Origin: Brienomyrus brachyistius
Taxonomy: Eukaryota > Chordata > Actinopteri > Osteoglossiformes > Mormyridae
Reading direction: 5' to 3'
Assembly: GCF_023856365.1 (NCBI RefSeq)
Contig: NC_064551.1
Location: 20,026,349-20,090,348, forward strand
DNA length: 64,000 nucleotides
The notes under the pieces were generated by a model, which did no database searches, had not been told where the DNA came from, and was given only the letters and a program-made list of their open reading frames with translations. Both the position numbers and the translations under genes were made by a program. Below, one piece after another: positions 1-13,800 of this stretch. Position 1 is the stretch's first letter, and each line of letters opens with the position of its first letter.

Positions 1-19
1 GTATATTGTTTAAAAAATC

Positions 20-556
20 AGTAGCACTTTACTTGACGGAGCACAAATACTTAGTAATAACTCAGTTACTACTGAAGTAAAAATCATGACCAAATTTAGT
101 TACTACTTGAGATAAAAGATGAGTCACCATTCATTAATGATGAACAAACATGGGATCATTATTTAACTTATGTTATTCATGACTTATTCCTTCAGTAGCT
201 CCTTAGTAGTTCTTTCAGAAGTTCACAAAGGTTTACAGAATTAGACATGGAAACAAATACATATAACCTAGTAACTGCTTGGGATGAAAGGTGCATCATG
301 ATTTATTAATGATGAACAAACATGAGATTAGGATTTAACTTGTATTATTCATAATTTGTTCTTTCAGTAGATCACAAAAAGATATCGTAACGAGTTTATC
401 AACTGCTTGGAATAAAACATGCGTCACGATTCATTTATGATGAATTAACATGGGATCAGTATGTAACTAAGATTTAATTTGTAGTTAATAAATATATAAC
501 TAATATTTATTATTATAATACTATATTATAGGTGCCTCGCCAAGTAAAGCATTACC
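20..556. mobile_element. Non-autonomous DNA transposon (MITE) with inverted termini
   Basis: The left end (GTAGCACTTTACTTGACGG) is inverted at the right end (GGCGAGTAAAG-type, reading CAAGTAAAGCATTACC on the plus strand), giving imperfect terminal repeats of about 24 bp. The interior has three diverged copies of a 'CATTAATGATGAACAAACATGG' type motif near 133, 305 and 432. There is no coding capacity. The superfamily was not assigned. Confidence 0.6.
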
Positions 557-1675
557 AAAAAAAATTTTAGTGTGCGCAGTTCCTCCTAGTCTGTAGTAAT
601 TTCTTATTTATAGTGTCTAACCCTTACATTTATTTTTAATACCGTTTTCATAATTATAATGACGCTCATTGCAGAACATTGCGGTGCAATTTTCGACACC
701 GATACCTTTTTATCCAGTGTCACGTGAGCTGGAATAAAAGCCGCAACTGGTTCCGGACTGGGCCGATCGTAGGTTAGTGCTGGAATGGGGCTATAGAGGT
801 GGGTGATGGCGCTTTGGGTGAGGGGGTCGGTCTGGAGGGGCTCTTTACCGATCCCAACTGTGGGCCGCAGGGGTAAAGCATAGCCGTTCTTGAAAGACAG
901 ACTCTGTGGTCTATGGAAGGCTGATTTCTGAAGGGAATCACAAAATATACAGTTTCAGCTGTGTACATGGGTTGGAAAAGTAGTCAGTTGAACTGCTCGT
1001 TAGTTTCTTAGCTTTACTCATTATTGCTGGGCGTCTTGGGGTACAGATACACAACACACACAGCACAAGTCAATATAAACTTAAATTAAACGCCACTTTA
1101 TTGACTTCGATAACTTAAGTCACGTATATTAGTTACTTGGAAACGTTAAATTAATGAATAAAAAAAACTGATTAATAAAACGAGATTAGGACGAGAAGAT
1201 TGTAAAACAAATAAACTTACAGTAACATCGCGGAAAGAGTTCCCAGGTAAAAAGGGGAGTCCGTAGGATGAACGACCAGCCATGTGGTTTAATACTCAGT
1301 TAGGTGTAAACGGCTCCCCAATTTCCTAAAATACTGAACAGTAACCTACTTTTGGCTGGTCTCAGAGGGTTACAGTGTCATCTCAATTCCCCCTTCGTTA
1401 AGTTGTGTGGGGTGTCCAGGGAAGCAGGGAGATACCGTAGTTGCCATGGTAAATATAAACAAATGACGTATGGCTATGGGCATGCCGCCTCTCCAGCGCA
1501 AAACACGCGATTTAATACGCAGCCCTCAACTCGGAGATGCTGGTCTTCGTGTACACGAAATCTGGATGAATAAAAAACTCATATTGATCATACTTTATTG
1601 ATGTAGGTGTTTTTCTTTCAGAATATCCAAATATTGGATAAAGTACACGGATCAAAAGATTAGATTAGACTAGAT

Positions 1676-1725
1676 TAGTTTTGATTAGGTAAACTTTATT
1701 GATCCCAGGGGGAATTCTTGTACAT
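1676..1725 (-). repeat. LINE/SINE-type 3' tail fragment
   Basis: AAACTTTATTGATCCCAGGG reads on the minus strand as the GGGATCAATAAAGT tail shared by fish LINEs and the SINEs that use them. Similar tails occur near 30655 and 31112 in this window. The body of the element was not recognised. Confidence 0.4.
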
Positions 1726-1873
1726 AGCATAAGAACAATTGAGGTACTTTAGCTATAAGTTTCCTCTTTTTCTGCATGGAACTAAAACTAAAGTTCTATT
1801 TTGATTTCTCAAAATCCTACCTGTTTTGGTGCGTAAGTAATTGAATTAAAAAAAAGTCATGCTGCCCAAATAC

Positions 1874-2201
1874 ATCCATCCATTTTCCAAACCGCTTATC
1901 CTACTGGGTCACGGGGGGTCTGGAGCAATGGGCACGAGGCAGGGAACAACCCAGGATGGGGGGTCAGCCCATCGCAGGGCACACTCACACATGCACTCCT
2001 ACGGGCAATTTAGCAACTCCAATCAGCCTCAGCAAGTTTTTGGACTGTGGGGGGAAACCGGAGTACCCGGAGGAAACCCCACGACGATATGGGGAGAACA
2101 TGCAAACTCCACACACATGTGACCCAGGCGGAGACTCGATCCCAGGTCCCAGAGGTGTGAGGCAGCAGTGCTAACCACTGCACCACCATGCCGCCCCACC
2201 G
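1874..2201 (-). mobile_element. tRNA-derived SINE copy, near full length
   Basis: This is the reverse complement of the element at 5887-6244. The GGCGGCATGGTGGTGCAGTG head is at the right end, and the CATCCATCC tail with the ACCGCTTATCC motif is at the left. A short direct repeat AAATAC (1868-1873 and 2202-2207) may be its target duplication. Two chance open frames of 72 and 87 codons inside it are not genes. Confidence 0.7.
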
Positions 2202-3861
2202 AAATACCTAAGGAAGCTATTATGATTTTGTATTGATTCAGATGAGGGCTTTGAATACCATCATGAGCAGGTACTTCTGTGTTTCATCTGCCAAAATAGC
2301 TAAAGATGTTTCTGATACCTTGTTTTGACTGAGGGTACAACAGTCATGGTAACATACTGTATGTATATGAACTGAGCAGATCAGGGTGATTGTTTAGAGA
2401 GTCATCACATACAAACCTTACACCAGAGCCATAAACTTACCCATTTATATAATTGTTTTGTGGCAGAATAAGCTATAAAGCACAATTGTAATACTTTTCT
2501 TACCACCTGTAGGTAGCCATGATCAAAATATAACCATGTGATGAAAACATAAACACGTGGCAAAGATACTGATCCAAAGATGCATGCAGATGTAAAAGCA
2601 GCTAAAAAAGTAAGAGGCTACGGTTTTTCTTCCAGCACTTGATTTCATCCATTTCCCCGAGGTTCTCTGGGCCTCCCCCACCCACATCCCCGAGTTCCTA
2701 GTTGAAAATTTCAACCGGAACGCCCCCTGAAGTCGGAATTCCAACTCAGAAAGTCGGAGGAACCTCTACAACCCCAACCTCAGAATTCAAGGTGGCTGAG
2801 CCCTTCATCAACAAAGGTGAAAGCTGTATAATTTAACAATGGTTAACGACGAACCTGGCTAGTAAGGGTATCGCTAAATGGAGTCGTTCAATTTAACTAC
2901 CATGCATTTAATTAACACAGCTGTTCAAATTCACATAAAATCTTTTACTGCTTAAAATTAAGCTATGAATAAACAGCACATAAAAAAAAAAACAAAAAAA
3001 AAAATCAAAATCCTCATACATTTATTGTTGTTTGGAATATTGCTTATAAAAGAAAGAACTTTAATTTGTGAACAATATTATTTATTTTATTTTGGTCTCA
3101 TCGTTCTGCATATATCAAATCCCATTTCATTTAAAAACACAAAATGTTGCTAATACATTATACATAGTCAGCATGTTGAACACTGAACACAAATGTGGCA
3201 TTACAATCCATCTTCTGTAGCCTTACAGGATATTACTTTGTTACAAATTTGCTGTAGAATTCATGGCTAATTAAAACAAAATGTCTTGAGAAAGGTTGTA
3301 AACAGCTTAGGTCATCAAAATTCCACTTGGGAGATTTTCTTTGGGACACGGGTGAAAGATATTTTGAAAAATCTCACCACTGGGAGTAAAAAGAACCAGG
3401 AGGTTCAGACAAGACCAACCCAAGTTTTACAAAGGTTGCTCATGTAGATTTTACAGGTGAATCGTTCGATATAACAAGCACCTATAACTTGAAGATAAGC
3501 TGGAGAGTGGCTGACAGGGATCCAATACATGATCAGACACCTGAAGCCCTCTGAGATGTCTTCATTTTTCTGCTGGGGAAAATGGAGGGGGTCAGGATCG
3601 TGATTCGGTGCCAATCGAAACAAGTGCATGGCCTCCCTTCTCCCTGCTGACGTGACGAGCTTCTCGCAGCGCTGTAGCAGGCACCTGACAAAGGAACTAT
3701 GATACACCCAAAAAGCATGTGTTTCTCCTCTAGCACAGTGGTACCCAACCGGCTGGAGTCAAATGTCATACTGTACATCCTCCACAAATCACCACCCCTG
3801 CTTCCTCTTTGAGGTTTTAAAGAAACTAAGAAAGTTAATATTATTAACATTATTATTTTTT

Positions 3862-3867
3862 TTTATT
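3862..3867 (-). promoter_or_regulatory. Candidate polyadenylation signal for the EVA1-family gene
   Basis: A canonical AATAAA reads on the minus strand about 660 bp after the stop codon and is followed by an A-rich run. Other AATAAA and ATTAAA hexamers occur nearer 3.1 kb, so the true end of the 3' UTR is uncertain. Confidence 0.3.
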
Positions 3868-4523
3868 CTGACACATCTCAACCACTGAAACAACTGCCCT
3901 TATTAGGAAAAACAAACGGACATACACATCCCTGAGGTGTCAAGCGAAGCCTATTAAATACCAACATATATTCAGGTGGGAGATGAATTTATAATGTTTT
4001 TGGTTGGTAGCTAAGGCAACAGTTTTTTTTTTTTAGGTTGCTGTCCGACTAATGGTCATTTCGAAGACCAATGCCCTGTAGTAGCCTCATATTGCTGCTT
4101 CATTTTTAATTTCCCCAACAATTAAGAAAAAAAAATCCTCAGATTTGTCTCCTGAATACTGGATTCGGAGCACTGCTTGGCGAGCAATTCTCCAGACGTT
4201 CCCTGCGGGTTTCTTCGAACCCGTCCCTTCACAGACCGACGTTGCCGAATTATCCTTCTGTTGTATAAGGCGTGGGGCCCTCAGCCGTGGTTGCGGCCCT
4301 TTCTGATTGGATGACGGTGGACGAAAAGACGGACGCAATCTTCGGCATCATTCTGTGTCTATACCTCAAGCTCCGGCGATTCGAAGTTCAGAGGTGAACC
4401 TTCCTGAAAGCTTATTCCACCTGGCTGAGGGTTGAGGAGGGGGGTAGTCTTCCGCACCTCCCAGGATAGCAGGCCCGGAAGCATGTGGCCCAGCGTGGCC
4501 CAGTTGGCAGCAACGTCACCAGG

Positions 4524-4894
4524 CTAGTAGTAGCGGTTGAGGCTGCGTGTGCCAGGGATGTCGGGCTGCCCGTTCATCCAGATCTCACGAATGATGCGTT
4601 CCCGCTCCTCCAGCCGCTGGGCTCGCTCCAGCTCCTCAGCCGACGTGAACACGTTCGTGTGCAGCGTTCGCTCGAAGCGCCGGTGTCGCCGCGCTGACAG
4701 GTCCGAGCCCGAGTCCCAGTCCGAGTCACTGTCACTGGTGTCGCTGGAGCTGGGCGGGCCTCGGGCTCGCTTCTGGGGCACCCGGGGACGGCAGTCCGTG
4801 CGGCAGGAGATCTGAACCACCAGGGCGAGTAGCGTGAGGACCAGACCCAGGCAGACACCACACACGAAATAGAGGGCAGCGCGCTCAGGGTGCT
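4524..4894 (-). CDS. eva1c: EVA1 last exon: membrane helix and cytoplasmic tail
   Basis: The exon is 371 bp and ends at TAG (4526-4524). It starts after CTGTGTGTCTCAG and encodes [20 protein letters not shown], the EVA1 signature entering a single helix rich in Leu, Val, Gly and Cys, then ISCRTDCR at the cytoplasmic border. A Ser/Asp-rich acidic stretch ([11 protein letters not shown]) follows. After it comes [20 protein letters not shown], a [20 protein letters not shown] helix and a final TRSLNRYY. The tail is strikingly EVA1A-like; human EVA1C ends differently (GQFY). The open frame runs on to 5024, but the part upstream of 4895 is intron containing a 17-base C tract on this strand. Confidence 0.92.
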
Positions 4895-7800
4895 CTGAGA
4901 CACACAGGGGAGGAAAGGGGGGGGGGGGGGGGGTCAGGCCATCAGTGCATACAAACAGATCAACAAGCACGGAGCTCGCTGCAATGAGAGGCATGTAAGA
5001 ACTATACCAGAAAACCATTGACAAGATTACAAAGATTACATATACAAACAGACACTCTGTGTTTCAATGATGATAATCAATAAATCTATCAATAAATGCA
5101 TGTCTCCATTAATGATAATCAATAAATGACTTTGACTCGTATGAAAATCACCATACTCAGAGAGACACCATACTCATCGACAGCAAGGGATTTTAGAAAG
5201 AAACTTTAAGACTGTAAGACAATCAGTAGCAAATGTTGTATGAGACACCAGAGGACAACCGTACGAGATAAGCTGAGAGCCACCTGATGAAGCTCTTAGG
5301 TGTGTAAAGGGTCAAGCTTTCTGGGTTTGGGATAGACCTGCTGGTAACAGTTAAAGAAAAACTTAGCAAAGATTTATAGGCGATAAGTTTTTATTCTAGC
5401 AAGAGTGGGAGATTAACCCCCACCCCCCAAAAAAAAAAAACAAAAACCACAAATTTCCACCTCATGTGTGAGCTGCCCCAATAAAAGACCAGACCAGACA
5501 TCACCTGACTTTCATATCGGGACTCTGAGCCTTTGACTCATTAGCATTACATGTGTTTAGTCAGTGTCTGCTCTGGGATGCCTGATGGTCAACGCTCCCA
5601 CACTCAGGGATGCAGTTTATTTAATATAATATTTAAACCAGTTCTGACTATTACATGGCTCTGGGGACAAATGCACGCTCCCCTGTGCTTCCAAACTTAT
5701 CTTGATTAGAGTGGACAGTCCTTCTGCAAGATATTCACTTCACTGTCTCACTTATTAAACATTAAACCAACCTGTTATATCTTATAAGTACTTCTGAATT
5801 AACAAAAAAGTTAATTATTATAAGGAAATTGTAACGTATTATAAATTTTACTATGTAATTTTTACATTTTTTTGGTTCCTCACTGGGGCGGCATGGTGGT
5901 GCAGTGGTTAGCACTGTTGCCTCACACCTCTGGGACCCAGGTTCGAGTCTCCGCCTGGGTCACATGTGTGTGGAGTTTGCATGTTCTCCCCATGTCGTCG
6001 TGGGGTTTCCTCCGGGTACTCCGGTTTCCCCCCACAGTCCAAAAACATGCTGAGGCTAATTGGAGTCGCTAAATTGCCCATAGGTGTGCATGTGTGAGTG
6101 CCTGGTGTGTGAGTGTGCCCTGCGATGGGCTGGCCCCCCATCCTGGGTTGTTCCCTGCCTCGTGCCCATTGCTTCCGGGATAGGCTCCGGACCCCCCGCG
6201 ACCCGATAGGATAAGCGGTTTGGAAAATGGATGGATGGATGGATGGTTCCTCACTGGTTCCACGTTTTTTTGCAAATATCAGTTTGTCCAAAACATTACT
6301 GTTTGTCTTATGTTTTAGTTACACAAAGCTCCAACACAATCTTTTACATAGGATTCTGAACTGTCAGGTTCTCTGTAGGATTTAATCATTAGCCAAAGTT
6401 CTGTTTAGCTAATTAATTAACAGCCCATGGCAGGTCCCCAGAAGCAAAATCCTGCTCTATGCAGCAGGAAGCATAAATCAGCTGGCTTGAGCTGAGGGCC
6501 TGTTAGCTTCATGCATACCTGCTAAGTAGGTGTAGGCTGCCAGGGCATTGCTGACCAGCGCCATCTCAATGCTGAGCGCAGTGGAGTCCACTCCAGGCCT
6601 CAGGGTCTGCGATGGGATCTTGTTTCCATTGCCCAGAAAGGTTTCGTCCACTGAAAACACACCCGACTTCCTCCCTCGATTCTTCTTCCCTGTGGGTTTC
6701 CAGGAAGGATGTTGTAGATTCACTCTCACGCACTGAGATATGCGCCGTTACTGCCTCATCAAGAAGAGGAACTATTCACATCTACATACATGCATGGGAT
6801 CAGCATCAAAACATATACATAATCACAGATTCTGTTTAGTTTTTCTAACAACTTCGATTACTAATTTTACCCATATCATTCCATATGAATGGAATCAAAA
6901 TGGAACTAAAGAACTATGTATTAACTTGGAAAACATCATATTTTCTGATTTCTGATCTTCATTTCTCTGAATTAATTTATATTACTTAATTTAATTTATT
7001 TTATTACTTTATTTCTCTGAATCTCAAATGTATTTGTAAATTCACATGCTTATTCATAATGAATACTATAAAAGATGATGTTAGTTTGCTTAAACATCTC
7101 ATTAAGTAACAGTTGTAATTATTGTGTTAGTTTCTTTCAAAGCTTTCATCTGACTGAAACAGTCTTCTTTAAATATGAAAGTCTGCATGTATGATATTTA
7201 CAAAAATAACCAAGATTACACTTTAACATATAGTAATTACGTTAAATATGTCTAGGTTTGGTAAACATTTGTGAGTTAAAGATCGGCTTTTGAAGCTGTG
7301 GTTAATTGAAAAGTCTAAGATTCAGAGAGGTACTTGAAAGGGCACAGTAATTCAAAAACATGTTGTAAACACACATCCTTCTAATTGCCATGCTCTCCAG
7401 ATCGACCAATATTTTCCCATCCGTTTGATCCCAACAGGTTACAGACAGGCAGTCCTCCTAAAATGAACAAACACACACTCAGGCACTGAGCGACAGGCGT
7501 CGACAGCAGACACCTCGGTGAAAATACGTTTTTCCTGTAAACACAAGGCCACAAACTAAGACAGTGAACCTGAGACGTGGGTGGAGAAATGAGCTCTAAT
7601 TACGAGATGTGGATTCCATCTACCCAGTGGACACATCCATGCCAACTGGGGGTCGACTGGCGTTCCCATCCGGACACGTCTCATTTTTACATGAAGCTCT
7701 CTGGGGAAGTCAAATATGGGAAAGTCCCATATTTATACGTATTTCAGTTCAATTTTTAGAAGAACGTTTAATAAAGTAATAATAGGTATAAATTTATACA

Positions 7801-10800
7801 TAAACAATTTAAATTATTGGTAATTACATAAAATCGTATCAGTTTTTCCTCCTTTCAGAAACCTTTTTTTTCTCTGCTGATAAAAACAGAACTATTAATA
7901 TATTTTCCAAATAAAACAGGACACGAGGTGATTGGATGTTGGGGCTCCGATGCTGTGTAAATAGGTTACTCTGATTGGTGCCTGCCCTAGGACCATCTGG
8001 AGCAGCAGAAATGAGCTTTATTGTTATACGTATCACCGAGGACCTCAGATGATAAATTCCTATTTTGACTCTACACCGTGATCTTGGAAAACAATGCAGG
8101 TCATTCAATGTTAGAGCTAAGTGGATGACGAAGAAGCATCCTTCCCTGAGCTGTCCTGCTGGTTAAAGATGAAACCTGGAATTTCTACCAGGGCTCCGCT
8201 TACTGCTTATCTGTATTTTCACACTTTTCTGACATGTTGACACTGTAGCTCACGTTGGCATGATTTTGTCACTGTCAAATGTGGGTTTTTCTTTCTTTCC
8301 CCATTTCGAGCAGCACCAGAAGAATAAAGGCAAATCCCTCATACACTGTGGGGTGATGAACTGACTCTGACACTGATTCTAGTTCTGAGTCCACAGGGTA
8401 TGAACATATAAATCACTACACAGCTAAACCACGGGTGAATATCTCCTGGCGCCACAGATTGGATTAATTAAAGAGAAGCCTTGACAATAAATTACTTCAA
8501 ATCTTGCTGCAAATCCGAGCCAAGCTAAATATATAATATTTAAGTCATTATACACTGTAATAGTGGCCTTAAAAGATACTTCACATATTCCGAAATTATC
8601 GGTAAGCTTTCGGAATGAATGGTAACTTTACAGACACAGCAGTCTGTTATAACCTTCTGTGTGGGAGTGGGGAGAGAGAGTCATGTGACCAGCTTTATGC
8701 TTAATGATTGGTTTGCCCCCTCCTTACCTCCACCATCCCATACCCAAGCACCTCAGTACTGATGCCAATCCCAAGACCCCAAATCCCTGTGTGTGGGCTA
8801 TATTTGTCCCAGATATGTTTATTTCTCTAGCCCGTCAGCGCAGCTCCCTTGATTTCTGTGTATATGTTTGTGTCCTGTTGGCTCCATCCTGCACCTCTCA
8901 TCATTTATTCCCAAAAAGGAGAAATGTTTGTGCAGCCTGCTCCTCCTGGCCAGGTCCCAGTGTGATGCGGTCCCATTTGTCACACCGATCCAAGTCTGAA
9001 ACTTACCACTATCTAAAAGTTTATTTCTTCTCTATAAAATACTGTGTATCCTGCCAAAAGTGACCTCCAACATTAATCCTGAAGTTTCCACCATTTTACA
9101 ACCTCAAGCCTGGTAGCTGTATATGAAGCAAACAGGACATTTACCAAAAGAGAAAAGAATCTGTGTTTGGCCCTTATGGCATAAACAAGGCATAGGACAA
9201 GGCACTTGTGGATCATCCCCCCCAGGGAATTTTCTGGAGGACTGGCATGTGTGCTAAGAAACATGTCTTTAGAGAAAGGGAAATGGGGGTAGAAAGATTC
9301 TGTTATGGCTTCCAGCGTGTGTGTGTGTGTGTGTGTGTGGGGGGGGGGGGGGGCGGGGGCTGCTTTTTAAGGGGGTGATGGGCCTCTTCACCCTCGGACC
9401 CATACAGAGGCCCTGGAATTAAGGTTTCCCTCTTTAATTCATGAGTCATTGGGGTTCCTGCTGGACGCCAGGCCCCTGAGTTACGAGGAGATCGATTTCA
9501 CGTGGCTGACGTGCAGGATGACCACTACCCCGGCGTTTGAGTGCCTTTCCGTTACGAGACCCACGTCGGCGGTTATATAACATGTATGCTTTGGACTCTG
9601 TCCATCTTCAGTTCCAGTGGTGCCAAAGTTTCCTTCACAGGTGTTAGATAAAACCTCTCGGGAGATGAGATCCAGCAGGAGTTCTGGGATCGAACCTAGA
9701 ACCCTGACAGCAACATCTCTCTACAGAGTAACGTTCAGCCGGGATTGGACGGGGGTGCCTACCTGGCTGAGGGTCAGAGGTCACGAGCTCAGCTCTGTTG
9801 AGTGGGGCGCCGTCTCCTACGATGTTGAGGTCATTGGGATGGAGGGGTGTGTTCCCTGTTTGTTCGGTTGTGACGTCCTGGAGCAGCTTCTTGGGGACTA
9901 GGTGGAGAAGGGGGGAGGGGTGGAGGTGACTCACCGTGGAATCACAGACCCAGGGTTGTGATGTCATTGATAACTTTCCTGTATACTCCCTACCCTCCCC
10001 ACATTTCCCTACCATGTATTCAGTGAGTCAGGTATTGTGCTCCAAACAGATGTTGAGGTGGGGAGGGGCAAAAATTCCTTCTGCACATGCTGCTTCCGAG
10101 CTGACCACACACGGAGCCTCACCGAAGACCCGCGCTTGTTGCGCACAGAAACGACCATCGACAGCACGACGGACAGGTTACAGGTGCCGAGGGGTTCGTT
10201 TGTGCGTGTGCACAAACAAAAAGTTACGTCTCCAAAGTTGAATTTAGGCTTCACTGCAAACCCTCCAACAAAATCCTAAAAACAAACCTTCTATAGACAG
10301 TCCCCAGGGACCCCAACACACTATTCTTATCTTACTGGGAACACTGGAAGTATTTACAAGTGAAGTATTAACAATACACATGATGTCAGAAGTCTTTTAG
10401 AAATAGCTTGCATGATTCTTATCTCAGGGAGTATTCCGTGCTACACAATAATCAAAACGGCAAAAAAGGGGGTGTTTGTAAAATCGGGGGGGTTCACATG
10501 AACGTCTTGGGACAGGGCGATGTCAGATGACTATGGCATTCATTCAGTCTGTCAATTCATCCACGCGTCCATATTCAGTTCCTTATCCTGGTCTGGGTCC
10601 TCTAGGGACCAGGGGGCCACCCCCGAATGTTTAGGGGACAAGGCTGGGGCACAACCTCTCCTGGATGCCTGTTCATTCACTTGAGTCTTATTACCAGTAA
10701 TATATGGATGGTTTTTGGTTTTCCTGTACCTCCCCAGAAGATATCCCCAGATCCCGCTGATGCCAGAAAACAATGCTTCCTCTAGCATCCTGTCCAACAC

Positions 10801-13800
10801 ATCTCTGCTCCGTCCTCTTGTCTCCATGTCAGCTGGCACACACACCATCCTCACTAGGACAAGCCGCACCATCTCACACCACATTCCCTAAATTCACTCC
10901 CATGAAGACCTCGCACGATCTCAAAGGAGGATGAAATGGTCCGGTATTTTAATATCGCAATGTGTACCAAGTTCAACAGAAAGAAAAGTCTAAAAAATGA
11001 AGAAAGTTTATAAATTTAAGCAGTGGCCTCTCTGTGACTCTGTACTGGTTACGCAATTGAAACGTGAAGAAACTGAATTTACCAGTAAGGAGAGATTTCA
11101 TTAAGTGCTGCATATTAGTATTCTATGTTTTGTTATTTGTGTGCATATAAAAGGTTAAATAAGAACGGGGAGGCATACGGGGGATGTTTTGGTGGACAGA
11201 TATTACGCAAAAAGGCTGACTTTAGCCTGCGTCCCACAAGGAACAACTAAATATGTCTGTCTTGGTTTCTGTGGGAAAATCGACTGGGTTGTCAGTGCCA
11301 GTCTCGATCTCCAGCCAGAGTGCGGGTAGTTATCCAAGAATCCCGTGTGACAGGGTCTTTGGCTCAATAGCTGTGTCGCGTACAAGGCACTCATCCATCA
11401 TTTATAGCTACTCATCCAGCACAAGGTTGTGGGAAGCCCAGATCCCAGACAAAGCCGCCATCTCGCTATTTCTCAGGGAAAGGTGGAGTGGATAAGTAAA
11501 CAGAATTATATTAACCATCACACCGGGGACTGCAGGACATACAAAATGTTGTTTAAATGCTACAAACCATCTCAACAAGAGGGAAAATGTCACAATCATG
11601 AGTGACATTGGTACCAGATTCACATCAATTCCCCATCTCCTAAGAAAAAGTTCAATTAATTCAATTAAGACCCTCCAAAAAAATAAGGTTGAAGCAATGT
11701 AACCATGAAGGAAGGAAGCATTTCTGATGTCTGACAAACTTACATTCCCATCATAGTTGAACACTGGAAATGTGCAACCTTTCACCTCATTTCACGAATG
11801 TCAAAATACAACAGGCCATTGTCCTCTGAGACCTCCAAAGTAGACCCCAAAATAGCCCAAGGACACACCCACAATCCATCGGGTCAAGGACTGCTCCGTC
11901 CTCACACCAAGGCACGGCTGCCAAAACACGAATCCAAAAAAAGCCGCTGAAGACACGGCTGAAAGCCCTAAAATGATGGATGGATGTAGTCCAGAGAAAT
12001 AAGCCAATCAAAGCGTGATTGTGTGACAAAGAGGAGCAAGTTTGGGCGGGCGGGGCGGCTCTTGTGTCGCGATAATCCTTTGGTAGCCAATTTGTAGCTG
12101 CCGCAGAGAAGAAAGGCAATGGCGGTTCTCTGGGAGAAGATCAAAGGGATAAATCCCGCACTAATTTAAGACCCGCAGACAGAACAGGTGCATCAGAATG
12201 TGGCTGCTTTCCCTTTGAAGCGGGAACAATGGTAGGCCATAGTACTACCACAGATCATTCGGAGTACGCAGGCATGAAGGCTGGGATGGCTGAGGCCAGC
12301 CCTCCCATCTCCAAAGTCAACAAACCGAGGGAAATTACAGGCTGCCCTCAGTCTTCTTTCAAGGGGGACGGGATGCTAATTAGCGAGGGAGGAGTCCCCT
12401 CTCCCACTGAGGATGGACTAAAGGCTGCTGATTAGTGCTAACTTCACACACGTGTTGCTGAGTTCCGGAAGGCTGCCGATTCAGCCACGTGCCCACAGTC
12501 AACATGTCACCACAGGATATTAGAAACTGCCCCCCCCCCCCACAAGTAGGACAGAATCCTCCCCCCCCCCCCAGCTGCATTGGCTGGTTTATTTAAGTTC
12601 TCAAAAGAATGTGTGGATTGAGACCAAGCGAGGGATAGAGCTAATGCCAACCACGAAACCCAAAGCAAAACATAGAGCTGGACTTGCTGAGCTTGTACAG
12701 AGATGAAAACATTAGAGAAATCATCATCTTAAAATCCCAGTGGATGGATGGATGGATGAATGGATGGATGGATACGTTGATGGATGGATGAAGGAAAGTT
12801 GGATGGATGGAAAAGTAGAACATATATTTAATCCTTCCAATCAATTAAGTATCAGATATAATACAAAAACTAGAATGTCGGGATAGTCAGAGAGTAGTTT
12901 TCTTAGCACAGTTTCATGAACGATAAACATTAAGTACAGGCCAGAAAAGCATCAACTGTTAGCAAATCAATGCATATAGAACTTATTTCTGAAAGGTTCT
13001 AACTGACACTGAGGTCCAATCTTCATCCGGAGAAGAAGAATAAAGGCTCCATAACTGAAAGACATGTGAAACAGCAACTGCGCTTATCATAAAACAAACC
13101 TGCTTCACTCATGTCCCACTATCACCATGATGACCAAAGATGGAGCTCGATGCTGCACCTGAAAGCGACTCCATCGGTAAGATGGCTTCATGGCTCCCCA
13201 CAGCCCCGGAGCAGGGATTAGCAGGCTATTAATGACATGAGTAGAAGGAAGCAGCTGGCTGCAGTGTGTGTGAGATGCACAAAAGCCTAGCAGGGGCCCC
13301 CAGAAGATGAAAGGCTCCCAAGCACTGCTTCACCCTAAAACCCAAGACAGTTGGAAGAAGCCAGAGCCATTGCGTGAATCCACTATTATACGGGAATGGC
13401 AGTAATGGTAGGGCTGCAATCTCCACACAAGGCAGGAAACAGGAAGCAATGTGGTAGAGTCCAAACGGAACGACGCGTTCTGGTACAGCCCATCACACCA
13501 TGGCCAGCGCTTCATGATCAACGACAGCTTCAAATAAAACCACTCCAGCTCATAGTCATCCTTAACGAAGGGATGGAGTATATGAACGCAAAACAAATAC
13601 GCCCAAAGCAAACTGGCCATTAGTGCTTCATCGTGGGATTAATAATTTCAATACCTCTTTAACAGGCACTGCCCTGACGCCACATGTGGATAATCTGAAA
13701 CGATAACTACTTTCACGCAAAAACTGCCAAAGAAACAGTATAAAACAGATGGAAGAAAGTGCTTGGCTTTACAGGCCATGCTACGATTTTACTCACGCTC

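Larger units (their letters stand above)
557..4523. other. 3' UTR and downstream flank, no other gene seen
   Basis: After the EVA1 stop codon no further exon is recognisable. The stretch near 4087-4338 is GC-richer and probably 3' UTR. The rest is AT-rich sequence with one complete minus-strand SINE copy (1874-2201), a LINE/SINE-like tail near 1676-1725 and A-rich tracts near 2980-3003. Confidence 0.5.

Noticed and set aside
4895..5024. N-terminal extension of the last EVA1 exon to an upstream ATG
   Set aside because: The polypyrimidine/CTCAG acceptor at 4895 joins in phase to the exon at 6519 and restores the conserved [11 protein letters not shown] motif. The extension encodes a proline run from the C17 tract.
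5908..6291. 127-codon frame on the minus strand near the EVA1 exons
   Set aside because: It is the SINE at 5887-6244 read backwards. The same peptide stretches recur at 1956-2174 and 52983-53204.
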